Origin: Sporosarcina obsidiansis | GTDB lineage: Bacteria; Bacillota; Bacilli; Bacillales_A; Planococcaceae | DNA length: 64,000 nucleotides | Assembly (NCBI RefSeq): GCF_009651005.1 | Contig: NZ_WHVW01000010.1 | Location: 1 to 64,000 of the forward strand | Direction of reading: 5' to 3' | In this document: one piece after another, positions 18,096-29,270 of the stretch | Layout: the number at the start of each line of letters is the position of its first letter | How positions within the stretch are numbered: the stretch's first letter is position 1 | Program-made: the position numbers and the translations under genes | The notes under the pieces: generated by a model | Seen by the model: only the letters and a program-made list of their open reading frames with translations | What the model was told of the DNA's origin: nothing | The model's database searches: none

Positions 18096-19007
18096 ATGAG
18101 GAGATATGTTTCTTATTCAGAAGAAGTCAAAGAAGCAATGAAATATGGTAAACCTTTAGTTGCATTGGAATCAACGATCATTACATATGGCATGCCTTAC
18201 CCAGAGAATGTTAAAGCTGCACGCGAAGTTCAGCAAATTATTCGAGATAATGGAGCGGTACCTGCAACGATCGCCATTATGGATGGCAAAATCAAAATTG
18301 GGTTGACAGATGAAGAGCTGGAGCGGTTTGGTGATAGTAAGGGAGTCATTAAAGCTTCTAGACGAGATATCAGCTATCTTATCGCAACGAAACAACCTGG
18401 TGCTACAACCGTAGCGGCATCTATGTTTTTCGCAGATCTGGCGCGTATTCGGGTGTTTACTACAGGAGCGATCGGGGGCGTTCATCGAGGTGTGGAACAG
18501 ACGATGGATATTTCTGCAGATTTGGAAGAGTTTGCGCGCACAAGCGTTGCGGTCGTTTGTTCAGGAGCTAAATCCATACTTGATTTAGGCAAGACGCTCG
18601 AATATTTAGAAACAAAAGGGGTTCCAGTCATGGGATATCAGACTGATGTTTTTCCTGCTTTCTATACGAGAGGAAGCGAACATCGAGTGGACTTTCAAGT
18701 GGATGATATCGACTTAATGGCTGAGATGCTTCGAGTTAAATGGAATTTAGGCCTTGAAGGCAGTGCAATTATCGCCAATCCCATTCCAGAAGAATATGCG
18801 ATGGATCGGCAGTACATGGATCAACTCGTTTCTGATGCTTTAGAAGAAGCACGGCAGTTAGGTGTTAGCGGCAAAGAGTTAACACCACACATGCTGAAAA
18901 AAGTTCAGGAACTAACGAATGGTCAAAGTTTAGAGGCGAATATCGCTTTGGTGAAATCCAATGCGGAACTAGCAGCAAAACTAGCTGTCAGTTTTAACGG
19001 CAATTAA
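18096..19007 (+). CDS. psuG: Pseudouridine-5'-phosphate glycosidase
   Basis: 303 residues, family length (IndA/PsuG). VALESTIITYGMPYPEN near the N-terminus and FTTGAIGGVHRGVEQTMDIS in the middle are diagnostic. It cleaves pseudouridine 5'-phosphate to uracil and ribose 5-phosphate. The usual partner kinase PsuK is not adjacent, so the pathway would depend on a kinase elsewhere. ATG follows AAAGGGGAG. Confidence 0.93.
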   Translation: MRRYVSYSEEVKEAMKYGKPLVALESTIITYGMPYPENVKAAREVQQIIRDNGAVPATIAIMDGKIKIGLTDEELERFGDSKGVIKASRRDISYLIATKQPGATTVAASMFFADLARIRVFTTGAIGGVHRGVEQTMDISADLEEFARTSVAVVCSGAKSILDLGKTLEYLETKGVPVMGYQTDVFPAFYTRGSEHRVDFQVDDIDLMAEMLRVKWNLGLEGSAIIANPIPEEYAMDRQYMDQLVSDALEEARQLGVSGKELTPHMLKKVQELTNGQSLEANIALVKSNAELAAKLAVSFNGN

Positions 19008-19026
19008 CTAGATAGGTTGTGTAAAT

Positions 19027-19782
19027 TTGAAAGTAGTTTCTTGGAATGTCAATGGCATACGAGCTTGTGTGAAGAAAGGGTTCAATGACTTTTTTCAACA
19101 AGTGCAAGCGGATATCTTTTGTGTTCAGGAGATCAAATGTCAAGAAGGACAAATTGAATTGTCGTTTGACGGCTACGAACAATATTGGAATTATGCAGAG
19201 AAAAAAGGGTATTCCGGTACAGCTGTGTTTACGAAGGATCATCCACTCTCCGTACAGTATGGATTAAATGGTCAGGATCATGAACGAGAGGGCCGTGTAC
19301 TTACGTTAGAGTTCGAAAATTTTTTCCTGGTAAACAGCTATTCTCCTAATTCACAGAGAGACTTGGCGCGTTTATCCTACCGATTGGAGTGGGAAGATGA
19401 AATGCTGGTTCATTTACTGACATTGGATGAGCGAAAGCCGGTTATTTATTGTGGCGACTTAAATGTCGCGCATGAAGAAATTGATATTTGTAATGTTCGA
19501 TCGAATTATGGTAATTCAGGCTTTACTGCAGAAGAGCGTGGGAAAATGACTCGCTTGCTTGATTCAGGCTTCACTGATACGTTCCGTTTTTTGAATGCTA
19601 GTCAGACAGGCGCTTATACGTGGTGGTCGTATATGAATAAAGTGAGGGAACGTAATATTGGCTGGCGTATTGATTATCTAGTCATTTCAAATCGACTTCA
19701 ATCCCGGCTTCAAACGAGTACAATCCACTCCGATGTGTTGGGTAGCGATCATTGTCCGATTTCTGCAGAGTTAGTATTTTAA
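19027..19782 (+). CDS. exoA: Exodeoxyribonuclease III / AP endonuclease
   Basis: 251 residues. MKVVSWNVNGIRAC start, FCVQEIKCQEGQIE (metal-binding Glu), YCGDLNVAHEEIDICN, and the catalytic GSDHCPISAELVF end match the xth family. It repairs abasic sites and 3' blocks. Start is TTG with a weak ribosome site. It ends at a terminator shared with the convergent MFS gene. Confidence 0.93.
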   Translation: MKVVSWNVNGIRACVKKGFNDFFQQVQADIFCVQEIKCQEGQIELSFDGYEQYWNYAEKKGYSGTAVFTKDHPLSVQYGLNGQDHEREGRVLTLEFENFFLVNSYSPNSQRDLARLSYRLEWEDEMLVHLLTLDERKPVIYCGDLNVAHEEIDICNVRSNYGNSGFTAEERGKMTRLLDSGFTDTFRFLNASQTGAYTWWSYMNKVRERNIGWRIDYLVISNRLQSRLQTSTIHSDVLGSDHCPISAELVF

Positions 19783-19789
19783 TTCATCA

Positions 19790-19823
19790 AAAAAGAGCAA
19801 GTGACATTGCACTTGCTCTTTTT
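19790..19823. terminator. Bidirectional terminator
   Basis: 13-bp perfect stem AAAAAGAGCAAGT with its complement around GACATTGC. Serves exoA and the convergent MFS gene. Confidence 0.88.
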
Positions 19824-19824
19824 G

Positions 19825-21060
19825 TTATGGCATTTTTTTATTCGGAAAAATATAACGATTTTTCCCTGCGCTCAATCCACTTAGGAATAATAGAAACGCG
19901 ACGACGAGAAAGATATAAAGAGGTGCGGTCCATGAACCTGTATAGTCGTGCAGTGAACCGAACAGAACAGGGCCAATTGCCGCAAGCATGTAGCCGACAG
20001 ATTGTGCCATGCCAGATAGTGAAGCTGCTTCTTCTGGCGTGCTAGAGCGCAACGTGAAGAACATCATGGCTAGACCAAATGAAGCGCCACCTCCTAATCC
20101 AATGAAAATCATCCATAGAGCTGTAAAATTCTCACTTCCGAACTGGACACCACCATATCCAATGACATAGCACGCGAAGACAGCCGTCACAAGACCTCGT
20201 TGGTTTTTAACTTTATCGGCAATCACTGGTATGATGAACACGACAGGTAACTGTGATAGCTGTACAAGAGACAGCATCCATCCGGCTGCCTCATCTGTCA
20301 GTCCGGTCGTTTGAAGGACAACTGGCATCCAGGAAGATGTCGTATAAAACAGAAATGATTGCAAGCCCATGAAGAATGTTACACTCCACGCAATGGGTGA
20401 ACGCCAAAGTGGGATGGTTGGCCGCACTTTCAAATTCTTTACGATCTCTTTCTCCACTACGCGTTTCTTGCGGACTTGCGGAATCCAAACGATTACTGCA
20501 ATGAAGGTGATAATTCCCCATACACCTAACGCGCCTTGCCACCCATAAGACGTGTTATTCGCAATGGGAGCGGCGATTCCTGAAGCGAGAGTAGCGGATA
20601 TATTCATAGAAACCGAGTATAAACCTGTCATCAACCCAATATGTAAAGGAAAACTTAATTTTAGCAGGCTTGGTAGGAGGACATTACCAAAAGCAATTGC
20701 AACGCCTATTAAAAATGTACCGATCAGCAGTAGAGTACTAGAGCCTGCAGATCGCATTAAAACGCCCGCTAATAATAAAATCATTGAATAAAAAAGTGTT
20801 GGTGCCAATCCGTACCGCTTGGAGATACGTGGTGCGAAAGGTGAAACAATCGCGAATGCCAACAAAGGAATTGTTGTCAAAAAGCCTGCTAATGAATTAG
20901 ATATTTGCAATTGGTCGCGAATGGATCCGATAATAGGACCAACAGAGGTAAGTGGTGAACGAATCGTTGCCGCTATAAATAAAATGCCGGCTAATAGTAT
21001 CCACTGACTCTTTGGAAAGTGTAAATGCTTGCTTGGACGTTCTTTTTGTAAATTCACCAT
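19825..21060 (-). CDS. MFS transporter, CynX/NimT-like
   Basis: 411 residues with about 12 membrane segments. RSPLTSVGPIIGSIRDQL in the first loop and GGGASFGLAMMFFTLRSSTP in the second half are typical of the CynX/NimT (cyanate / 2-nitroimidazole) group. The ATG at 21060 follows AGGGGG. The frame stays open to 21237 but would run over the divergent carrier gene. It probably exports or imports a small organic solute. Confidence 0.85.
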   Translation of the reverse strand: MVNLQKERPSKHLHFPKSQWILLAGILFIAATIRSPLTSVGPIIGSIRDQLQISNSLAGFLTTIPLLAFAIVSPFAPRISKRYGLAPTLFYSMILLLAGVLMRSAGSSTLLLIGTFLIGVAIAFGNVLLPSLLKLSFPLHIGLMTGLYSVSMNISATLASGIAAPIANNTSYGWQGALGVWGIITFIAVIVWIPQVRKKRVVEKEIVKNLKVRPTIPLWRSPIAWSVTFFMGLQSFLFYTTSSWMPVVLQTTGLTDEAAGWMLSLVQLSQLPVVFIIPVIADKVKNQRGLVTAVFACYVIGYGGVQFGSENFTALWMIFIGLGGGASFGLAMMFFTLRSSTPEEAASLSGMAQSVGYMLAAIGPVLFGSLHDYTGSWTAPLYIFLVVAFLLFLSGLSAGKNRYIFPNKKMP

Positions 21061-21136
21061 TGTGAAGCCCCCTAATTTTTCCATGAAGATTGTACTGAGA
21101 AGTATGTAGCTACAACAGCAGAAAGGAGAATCCTTT

Positions 21137-22066
21137 GTGGAGTACTTGCTCATAGTCTTTGTAAATGTTATCACACCGATGCTCATTTTATTAGCAATTG
21201 GCGTGGTATTGCAAATAAAGTTTACTTTTAACGTCAAGGCACTCGGGAATATATTAACCTATTGTCTCATACCAGCTGCTGTTTTTATGAATTTATATCA
21301 TACCGTAATCAATGTAGAAGTTTTGCTGGATGTTTTATTTTTTGTCGTATTGTTTAGCACGTCGCTGATAGTTATGGGCCATCTATTCAGCAAGATGTTA
21401 AGGCTCAACCGCCAACAATCAGCTGTTATGAAGAATAGCATCGTTCTCATTAATTCAGGAAACTATGGCTTACCCGTGAGTCAGTTGGTCTTCCACGCAA
21501 ATCCGCTTGGGGTATCGATCCAAATTATCCTCATCGTCTATCAAAACCTGCTGACCTATTCTTATGGATTATATAATTTGGTTTCTGCTACGCAGTCAGG
21601 CGCAACCGTTTTTAAGCAATTTGTGAAAATGCCGATTATTCATGCTTTATGGCTTGGTGCGTTCTTTAATTTGGCAAATATTCCATTACCTCCATTCATT
21701 GAATTGCCGATTGGGCATTTGGCAGATGCTTTTATTGCCATTGCGTTAATTACATTAGGAGCACAATTAGCTCAAATTAAAGTGAAGACGCTGTGGAATC
21801 GACTAATTTTCCTGAGTAGCTTCGGTCGTCTCATTCTCTCTCCTCTATTTGCGTTTGCTTTGATCGTATTGTTGAAAATTGACGGAGTGACCGCACAGTC
21901 CTTGTGGATTGCTAGTTCGTTTCCGACTTCCCGTAACAGTTCTACCCTTGCGTTGGAGTATGACATCGAGTCAGAATTAGCGGCACAAATCGTATTGTTC
22001 ACTACCGTCGCCAGTAGTTTTACGGTCGGTGTTGTCATTTATTTATCATCTATTATTTTCAGTTGA
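21137..22066 (+). CDS. AEC-family transporter
   Basis: 309 residues with about ten hydrophobic segments in two five-helix halves, the auxin efflux carrier (PF03547) layout. LTYCLIPAAVFMNLYHT, INSGNYGLPVSQLVF and the C-terminal SSFPTSRNSSTLALEYD are family-like. Bacterial members move malate, malonate or other carboxylates. The start is GTG after AAAGGAGA. It is divergent from the MFS gene with 76 nt between starts. Confidence 0.85.
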   Translation: MEYLLIVFVNVITPMLILLAIGVVLQIKFTFNVKALGNILTYCLIPAAVFMNLYHTVINVEVLLDVLFFVVLFSTSLIVMGHLFSKMLRLNRQQSAVMKNSIVLINSGNYGLPVSQLVFHANPLGVSIQIILIVYQNLLTYSYGLYNLVSATQSGATVFKQFVKMPIIHALWLGAFFNLANIPLPPFIELPIGHLADAFIAIALITLGAQLAQIKVKTLWNRLIFLSSFGRLILSPLFAFALIVLLKIDGVTAQSLWIASSFPTSRNSSTLALEYDIESELAAQIVLFTTVASSFTVGVVIYLSSIIFS

Positions 22067-22108
22067 ATGTAAGTGAATTGACAGAAAAAACATTGTTTTA
22101 AACCGATC

Positions 22109-22136
22109 TTGAAATGTTGTCGAATCGTGCTATACT
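22109..22136 (+). promoter_or_regulatory. Promoter of xpt-pbuX
   Basis: TTGAAA (22109-22114), a 16-nt spacer and TATACT (22131-22136) lie just upstream of the riboswitch. Confidence 0.7.
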
Positions 22137-22156
22137 ATTAGCATTCAGTTCAATAG

Positions 22157-22340
22157 AACTCATATAATCGCGGGAATATGGCTCGCAAGTTTCTACCGGT
22201 CTACCGTAAATAGATCGCCTATGGGGAGAATGAAAAGCAGTTTTCTTTGTCGTTCGACAAGAAAATGCTTTTTCATCTTTAAAAAGCGTAGATGCCGCTC
22301 ACTCATAGATTATATGGGGAAATGGCATGTGCGCTTTTTT
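22157..22340 (+). promoter_or_regulatory. Guanine riboswitch with terminator
   Basis: The purine aptamer (about 22157-22227) has the core CATATAATCGCGG, GTTTCTACCG and CCGTAAA. The base before the 3' TATG is C, which predicts guanine/hypoxanthine rather than adenine. A long 22230-22276 hairpin follows, then a terminator (22281-22340, AAAAAGCG stem and six Ts). Binding of guanine should stop transcription before xpt. The P1 strands ACTCATA and TATGGGGA are repeated inside the terminator loop at 22301-22307 and 22313-22320. Confidence 0.93.
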
Positions 22341-22354
22341 ATTCGTAAATTTGA

Positions 22355-24309
<1,955 letters not shown>

Positions 24310-24311
24310 AA

Positions 24312-24352
24312 ATATAAAAGAGCGACTGCTTTTGCAGTTGCTCTTTTTATAT
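24312..24352. terminator. Bidirectional terminator
   Basis: Stem ATATAAAAGAGC.ACTGC with GCAGT.GCTCTTTTTATAT, between pbuX and the convergent aldo/keto reductase. Confidence 0.88.
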
Positions 24353-24361
24353 GACGCATTA

Positions 24362-25270
24362 TTAACTGTCAACCCTATGTTGTTCATATCGGTGCTGTGT
24401 AGTCATGTACATCATCTCATTCAGAAGCTGAGGATTGACTGCTGTTCTATATGCCTTTATTGATTGCTCAAGCTGTTCAGGCGTTCTCGCGCCGATTAAT
24501 GCAGAAGCTACAACCGGCTGCATCAGCGTATATGTGAGAGCGGCGGCGTGAAGATTTGATGTTTTTTCAGAAAGTTCCTGAACAATTTGCTGCAGTTTAG
24601 CTTGTGAATAGGATGCGAATCCGTTCATTTTTTTCACTCTTTCAATACCTTCATCTGTCAGCAACCCTTTGGCAATCGTTCCTCGTGTGACAACAGATGC
24701 GCCATGCTGTTCGATCATTGGGAAATATTCTTCAGGTCGGCGATCGAGCAAGCTATATTGCATCATGACGGAGACCGCATTGCTGTTCTTCAAGAAACGC
24801 TGAATCACGTTAGGTCGAATGGAGGAAATACCATATTCCCTAATGATTCCATCTTTTTTCAGCGTCTCAAACGCATCAATGGTTTCCTCCACAGGATCTT
24901 CCATTGTGCCTCCATGAAGCTGATAAAGATCAATATAATCTACCTGTAAACGTTGAAGGCTATGTTTAACTGCATCCATTATATGAGCTTTGCTAGCGTC
25001 CCACTCCCATTGATCTTCACCAGGCGTCCACTTATTTCCCGCTTTTGTTGCGATAATCAGATCTTTTCGTTTTTCTTTTAAAATCTTTCCAATTAGCTCT
25101 TCGTTTATCCCTTTATCGTAAAGATCTGCTGTGTCAAAATAGTTTATACCACTATCTACTGCCGCGTCGACTACCGATCGTGCTGCTTCTAGTTCAGTAG
25201 GCAATGACATACAACCTAACCCTAGTTCGGAAACTAGCAAATCGCTAGAACCTAGTTTTCGCATCTTCAT
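24362..25270 (-). CDS. Aldo/keto reductase
   Basis: 302 residues. GLGCMSLP, the catalytic Asp/Tyr in NYFDTADLYDKG, Lys in LIIATKAG and His in DLYQLHGG match the family, an NADPH-dependent carbonyl reductase with a TIM barrel. The C-terminus ends in a short basic tail. Of three nearby ATG codons, 25270 has the best spacing (8 nt) from AAAGGAG. The substrate is not predictable. It is divergent from nudF. Confidence 0.85.
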   Translation of the reverse strand: MKMRKLGSSDLLVSELGLGCMSLPTELEAARSVVDAAVDSGINYFDTADLYDKGINEELIGKILKEKRKDLIIATKAGNKWTPGEDQWEWDASKAHIMDAVKHSLQRLQVDYIDLYQLHGGTMEDPVEETIDAFETLKKDGIIREYGISSIRPNVIQRFLKNSNAVSVMMQYSLLDRRPEEYFPMIEQHGASVVTRGTIAKGLLTDEGIERVKKMNGFASYSQAKLQQIVQELSEKTSNLHAAALTYTLMQPVVASALIGARTPEQLEQSIKAYRTAVNPQLLNEMMYMTTQHRYEQHRVDS

Positions 25271-25343
25271 TTGCATCTCTCCTTTAGCATTCATGGTACA
25301 ATGAATACTAGATAGAAAACCAATGGAAAGGGTTGAACAATAG

Positions 25344-25877
25344 ATGAAGTTTGAAGAACGAACCCTCTCGACAGAACAAATCTTTACAGGTAAAGTTATT
25401 TCGATGCAAGTGGATGAGGTCGAACTGCCTGATGGGAAAATTGCAAAAAGAGAGCTAGTGAAACATCCAGGAGCCGTAGCGATTATCGCATTAACTGCAG
25501 ATCATAAATTGGTTTTAGTGGAGCAGTTCAGAAAAGCGTTAGAACGGACGATATTGGAGATACCGGCAGGGAAAATTGAGCCAGGAGAAGAGCCTAAATT
25601 GACCGCGATCAGAGAATTGGAAGAGGAGACAGGTTACCGTGCCAATTCATTTACGTACTTACAAACTTTCTCCACCTCGCCAGGCTTTGCAAATGAAATC
25701 ATTCACCTATATGTAGCGAAGGATTTAGAGAAAGTGGAGCAGCCTGCTGCCGGAGATGAAGATGAATTTATCGATATTTTAGAAGTGACAGTTGAAGAGG
25801 CAGAAGAATTAATTGCAAATGAACGAATTTTTGATGCCAAGACGGTAGTAGCGGTTTGGTATGCAAAAAGTCTTTAA
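25344..25877 (+). CDS. nudF: ADP-ribose pyrophosphatase (Nudix)
   Basis: 177 residues with a complete Nudix box, G(5)E(7)REL-EEETGY, in GKIEPGEEPKLTAIREL and the following residues (about 77-99). It hydrolyses ADP-ribose to AMP and ribose 5-phosphate. It precedes the spoIIM/fur region as in Bacillus. ATG at 25344 is closest to the conserved start KFEERTLSTEQIF. Confidence 0.92.
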   Translation: MKFEERTLSTEQIFTGKVISMQVDEVELPDGKIAKRELVKHPGAVAIIALTADHKLVLVEQFRKALERTILEIPAGKIEPGEEPKLTAIRELEEETGYRANSFTYLQTFSTSPGFANEIIHLYVAKDLEKVEQPAAGDEDEFIDILEVTVEEAEELIANERIFDAKTVVAVWYAKSL

Positions 25878-25961
25878 TGTACAGAAAAAGACTTGAAACA
25901 AGAGAGTTAATTTAGGACGGACAAGCATATGTTGTAGAAACGATGCGGAGGTGTCCTATCA

Positions 25962-26474
25962 ATGGCTCGATCATTGTCTTTTATCTATTTATTCGTTATA
26001 CTCGCAATCAGTTACATAGGAGGGGCCTTATTATTCAGAGAATGGCCGCTCACTTCGTTGGAACAGGTCGTAGGCTTGTATGATCAACGGGTAGTAAAGG
26101 GTTCAGAGGCTTTCATTTGGTCCCCATTTCTCGTGACGTTTGTTTTCATAACGATTGTCATTATTCTAGCTAAATATAAGAGAGTCCGTTTTATCATTAT
26201 GATGATCGGAGCGGTAAAATGCGTATTGTTCGGCCTGTCGTCCACCTATTTCTTGTCGACTGGTATGAAGATGATACTGTATTCTGTTTGGTGGTTTCCA
26301 TTTCAACTAATCGGATGTTTACTATTTTTAATTTTATGCACCGTGTTGAACCCACCATTCTTTGCGGCTCCGGCATTGCGGAAAGATCGTCCGTTATCTG
26401 CTGTCCCTCTTTTAATTGGATTACTTTTGGTTATTCAGCTAATAGAACTATCGATCTTTCACTTTATTAAATAA
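25962..26474 (+). CDS. Membrane protein, possibly SpoIIM-like
   Basis: 170 residues with about four or five hydrophobic segments. It sits where spoIIM commonly lies, between nudF and fur. The stretch VKCVLFGLSSTYFLSTG resembles the SpoIIM block KGIVVGFTVGFLV in spacing, but it is shorter than SpoIIM (about 215) and the identity is weak. SpoIIM takes part in forespore engulfment. The assignment rests mostly on position. The ATG follows GGAGG. An alternative is an unrelated membrane protein. Confidence 0.5.
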   Translation: MARSLSFIYLFVILAISYIGGALLFREWPLTSLEQVVGLYDQRVVKGSEAFIWSPFLVTFVFITIVIILAKYKRVRFIIMMIGAVKCVLFGLSSTYFLSTGMKMILYSVWWFPFQLIGCLLFLILCTVLNPPFFAAPALRKDRPLSAVPLLIGLLLVIQLIELSIFHFIK

Positions 26475-26577
26475 GAGCTCGTACTGAACAAAATGAGCGG
26501 AAAATTAGGGCTTACTAGAGACTTGTAGCATAATATAATTAAAATATTGTCTGAACGAACTGATCATTTCCTTTCTA

Positions 26578-26607
26578 TTGTCATCTTGAAAGACAGTTTG
26601 GTATAAT
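26578..26607 (+). promoter_or_regulatory. Promoter of fur
   Basis: TTGTCA (26578-26583), 18-nt spacer, TATAAT (26602-26607). The start is about 26 nt after the -10. Confidence 0.6.
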
Positions 26608-26632
26608 GGAGACAATTTGAGGGGGGCGTCTT

Positions 26633-27103
26633 ATGGAAAGCCGAATTGAACGAATCAAGAAGCAATTGCACGGGGCCAGCTATAAGTTGACGCCTCAGCG
26701 TGAAGCAACTGTAGCGGTTCTTCTTGAAAATAAAGAAGATCATTTAAGTGCGGAGGATGTATTCCTTTTAGTAAAAGAGAAAGCACCCGATATTGGGCTC
26801 GCTACTGTTTACCGCACATTAGAATTACTAACTGAGTTAAAAGTTGTAGATAAAATTAATTTTGGCGATGGCGTCGCGCGCTATGATTTACGTGAAGAAG
26901 GCGCTGCTCGATTCCACCATCACTTGATATGTCTAGAATGTGGAGTCGTCGATGAAATTCAAGAAGATTTGCTAGGTGAAGTTGAGAAAGTCGTAGAGAG
27001 TCGATATGGTTTTACGGTGAAAGACCATTGGCTGACTTTTCACGGTATCTGCAAACGCTGTAAGGAAGCAGAAAAGAACAAAGAGGACGAAGGGATGGCA
27101 TAA
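26633..27103 (+). CDS. fur: Ferric uptake regulator
   Basis: 156 residues. A winged helix (KLTPQREATVAVLLEN, AEDVFLLVKEKAPDIGLATVYRTL) is followed by a metal-binding dimer domain with FHHHLICLECG and HGICKRC, so both zinc Cys pairs are present. It represses iron uptake genes when iron-bound. Its place before xerD-deoB matches B. subtilis Fur rather than PerR or Zur. ATG after GAGGGGGG. Confidence 0.93.
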   Translation: MESRIERIKKQLHGASYKLTPQREATVAVLLENKEDHLSAEDVFLLVKEKAPDIGLATVYRTLELLTELKVVDKINFGDGVARYDLREEGAARFHHHLICLECGVVDEIQEDLLGEVEKVVESRYGFTVKDHWLTFHGICKRCKEAEKNKEDEGMA

Positions 27104-27148
27104 GCTGCTATCCTTTTTTACTTTAAATAAAGAAAGGGGGATGGCTTG

Positions 27149-28048
27149 ATGGAAGAAGCGAAATTCGCTTTGGAGGATTATTTGCACTTTCTAACAGTGG
27201 AACGGCAGTTAGCTCAGAATACAGTGAAATCCTATAAGAGAGATTTAACCTCTTACTTATTGTTTTTAGAAAGTCTTCCATTGCAAACGCTTAATTCAAT
27301 TGAACGTTCTACTGTTCTGCAATATTTAAAAAAGCTGAAAGAGAGCGGTAAGTCTTCCCGTACACTTTCCCGACATATTTCTTCCATTCGTTCGTTCCAT
27401 CAGTTTTTAGTTAGAGAGCAACTGACAACCCATGATTGCACAGTCCATTTAGAACTACCTAAAATCGAACAAAAGTTGCCGGATGTATTGTCCATTCCGG
27501 AAGTCGAACAATTAATGGAAGTGGTAGATCCATCTACTTCACAAGGAATGCGAGATTTGGCTTTGCTTGAATTGTTATATGGAACCGGAATGAGGGTAAG
27601 TGAACTTATAGCAATTGATTTGGCAGATCTTCATTTAACGATGGGGTTTGTACGAGTATTTGGAAAAGGAAGTAAGGAACGGATCGTGCCTTTAGGACGC
27701 TCTGCGATAGATGCATGTAGCAGCTATTTGAATGAGGCGCGTCCGAAGTTCATCGGGACAGGGCAAGATACCGATGCTTTATTCCTGAATATGCATGGAA
27801 GGCGTCTAACTAGACAAGGCTGTTGGAAGATCCTCAAGGACGCGGGACAGAAAGCGAATATACAAAAGGTCATCTCACCCCATTTGCTACGTCATTCCTT
27901 CGCTACACACTTGATTGAAAATGGGGCTGACTTACGAGCTGTTCAAGAAATGCTTGGTCACGCCGATATTTCTACAACACAGCTCTATACACACGTCAGC
28001 AGAAAGCGTTTGAAAGATGTATACAGTTTATATCATCCAAGGGCGTAA
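27149..28048 (+). CDS. xerD: Tyrosine recombinase XerD
   Basis: 299 residues. The N-terminal SAM-like domain ([19 protein letters not shown]) and C-terminal catalytic domain carry Arg in [30 protein letters not shown] and the nucleophile Tyr in TTQLYTHVS. With XerC it resolves chromosome dimers at dif. The ATG at 27149 is 8 nt after AAAGGGGG. A TTG codon just upstream is possible. Confidence 0.95.
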   Translation: MEEAKFALEDYLHFLTVERQLAQNTVKSYKRDLTSYLLFLESLPLQTLNSIERSTVLQYLKKLKESGKSSRTLSRHISSIRSFHQFLVREQLTTHDCTVHLELPKIEQKLPDVLSIPEVEQLMEVVDPSTSQGMRDLALLELLYGTGMRVSELIAIDLADLHLTMGFVRVFGKGSKERIVPLGRSAIDACSSYLNEARPKFIGTGQDTDALFLNMHGRRLTRQGCWKILKDAGQKANIQKVISPHLLRHSFATHLIENGADLRAVQEMLGHADISTTQLYTHVSRKRLKDVYSLYHPRA

Positions 28049-28071
28049 ACTACTATATTGGAGGGTTTTAT

Positions 28072-29265
28072 ATGAAAATTTTACGTTATAACCGGGTTCA
28101 TTTAATCGTTTTAGATTCAGTTGGTATCGGGGAGGCGCCGGATGCTGAAGCTTTTGGCGACGTTGGAGCGAATACGCTTGGCCATATCGGTGAAGAAATG
28201 GATGGACTTTATTTACCAAACCTAGAGCGTTTGGGGCTAGCGAATATTGCACCGATCAAAGGATTGAAAGCTCAAGAGACATCACAAGGCTATTATACGA
28301 AAATGGAAGAAGCTTCAGTTGGTAAAGATACGATGACAGGTCATTGGGAAATCATGGGCTTGCGTATAGACAAGCCATTTAAAGTTTATCCGAATGGTTT
28401 CCCACAAGAACTGATTGATGAGTTGGAATTAAAAACAGGTCGTAAAGTGATTGGTAATAAACCGGCAAGTGGAACAGAAATTATTGAAGAACTAGGTCAA
28501 GAACATATGGAAACAGGCGCGATTATTGTCTATACGTCTGCAGATCCAGTGTTGCAAATCGCAGCTCACGAAGAAATTATTCCGATTGAAGAACAATATC
28601 GGATTTGCGAAATTGCTAGGGAATTGACGTTGCGTCCGGAATTTCTGGTAGGTCGGGTCATTGCCAGACCGTTTGTCGGACAGCCGGGTAGTTTTAAACG
28701 AACAACGAATCGCCATGATTACGCATTGAAACCATTTGGTAAAACAGTGATGAATGAATTAAAGGATAAAGGTTATGATGTTATCGCAATCGGTAAGATC
28801 GCTGATATCTATAATGGCGAAGGTGTAACGGAAGCAGTACGTACAAATGGCAATATGGATGGTGTCGACAAATTGGTGAACGTAATGCAACAGGATTTCG
28901 AGGGCTTGAGCTTTGTAAATTTAGTCGATTTCGATGCATTATACGGTCATCGCCGTGACCCAATTGGCTATGGCAAAGCATTAGAGGAATTTGACGCACG
29001 CATGCCCGAAATCATGTCTGCACTTCAGCCTGATGATTTATTGATCATTACGGCAGACCATGGCAATGATCCAATTCACGAAGGTACAGATCACACGAGA
29101 GAATATGTTCCGTTGCTCGTGTACTCTCCTAAAAACAAAAATGCTTGCGAGTTACCTGTGCGTAAGACGTTTTCTGATATCGGTGCGACCATCGCAGATA
29201 ACTTTCAAGTAGAAAAACCTGAACATGGCGAGAGCTTTTTATCTTTTTTGGCTGAGGAGGAGTAA
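28072..29265 (+). CDS. deoB: Phosphopentomutase
   Basis: 397 residues of the alkaline-phosphatase-like metalloenzyme fold. [32 protein letters not shown] and the C-terminal ITADHGNDP with [11 protein letters not shown] are diagnostic. It interconverts (deoxy)ribose 1- and 5-phosphates in nucleoside catabolism. It is 23 nt after xerD and 5 nt before pdp. In B. subtilis punA follows, but here it does not. Confidence 0.96.
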   Translation: MKILRYNRVHLIVLDSVGIGEAPDAEAFGDVGANTLGHIGEEMDGLYLPNLERLGLANIAPIKGLKAQETSQGYYTKMEEASVGKDTMTGHWEIMGLRIDKPFKVYPNGFPQELIDELELKTGRKVIGNKPASGTEIIEELGQEHMETGAIIVYTSADPVLQIAAHEEIIPIEEQYRICEIARELTLRPEFLVGRVIARPFVGQPGSFKRTTNRHDYALKPFGKTVMNELKDKGYDVIAIGKIADIYNGEGVTEAVRTNGNMDGVDKLVNVMQQDFEGLSFVNLVDFDALYGHRRDPIGYGKALEEFDARMPEIMSALQPDDLLIITADHGNDPIHEGTDHTREYVPLLVYSPKNKNACELPVRKTFSDIGATIADNFQVEKPEHGESFLSFLAEEE

Positions 29266-29270
29266 GTGTT

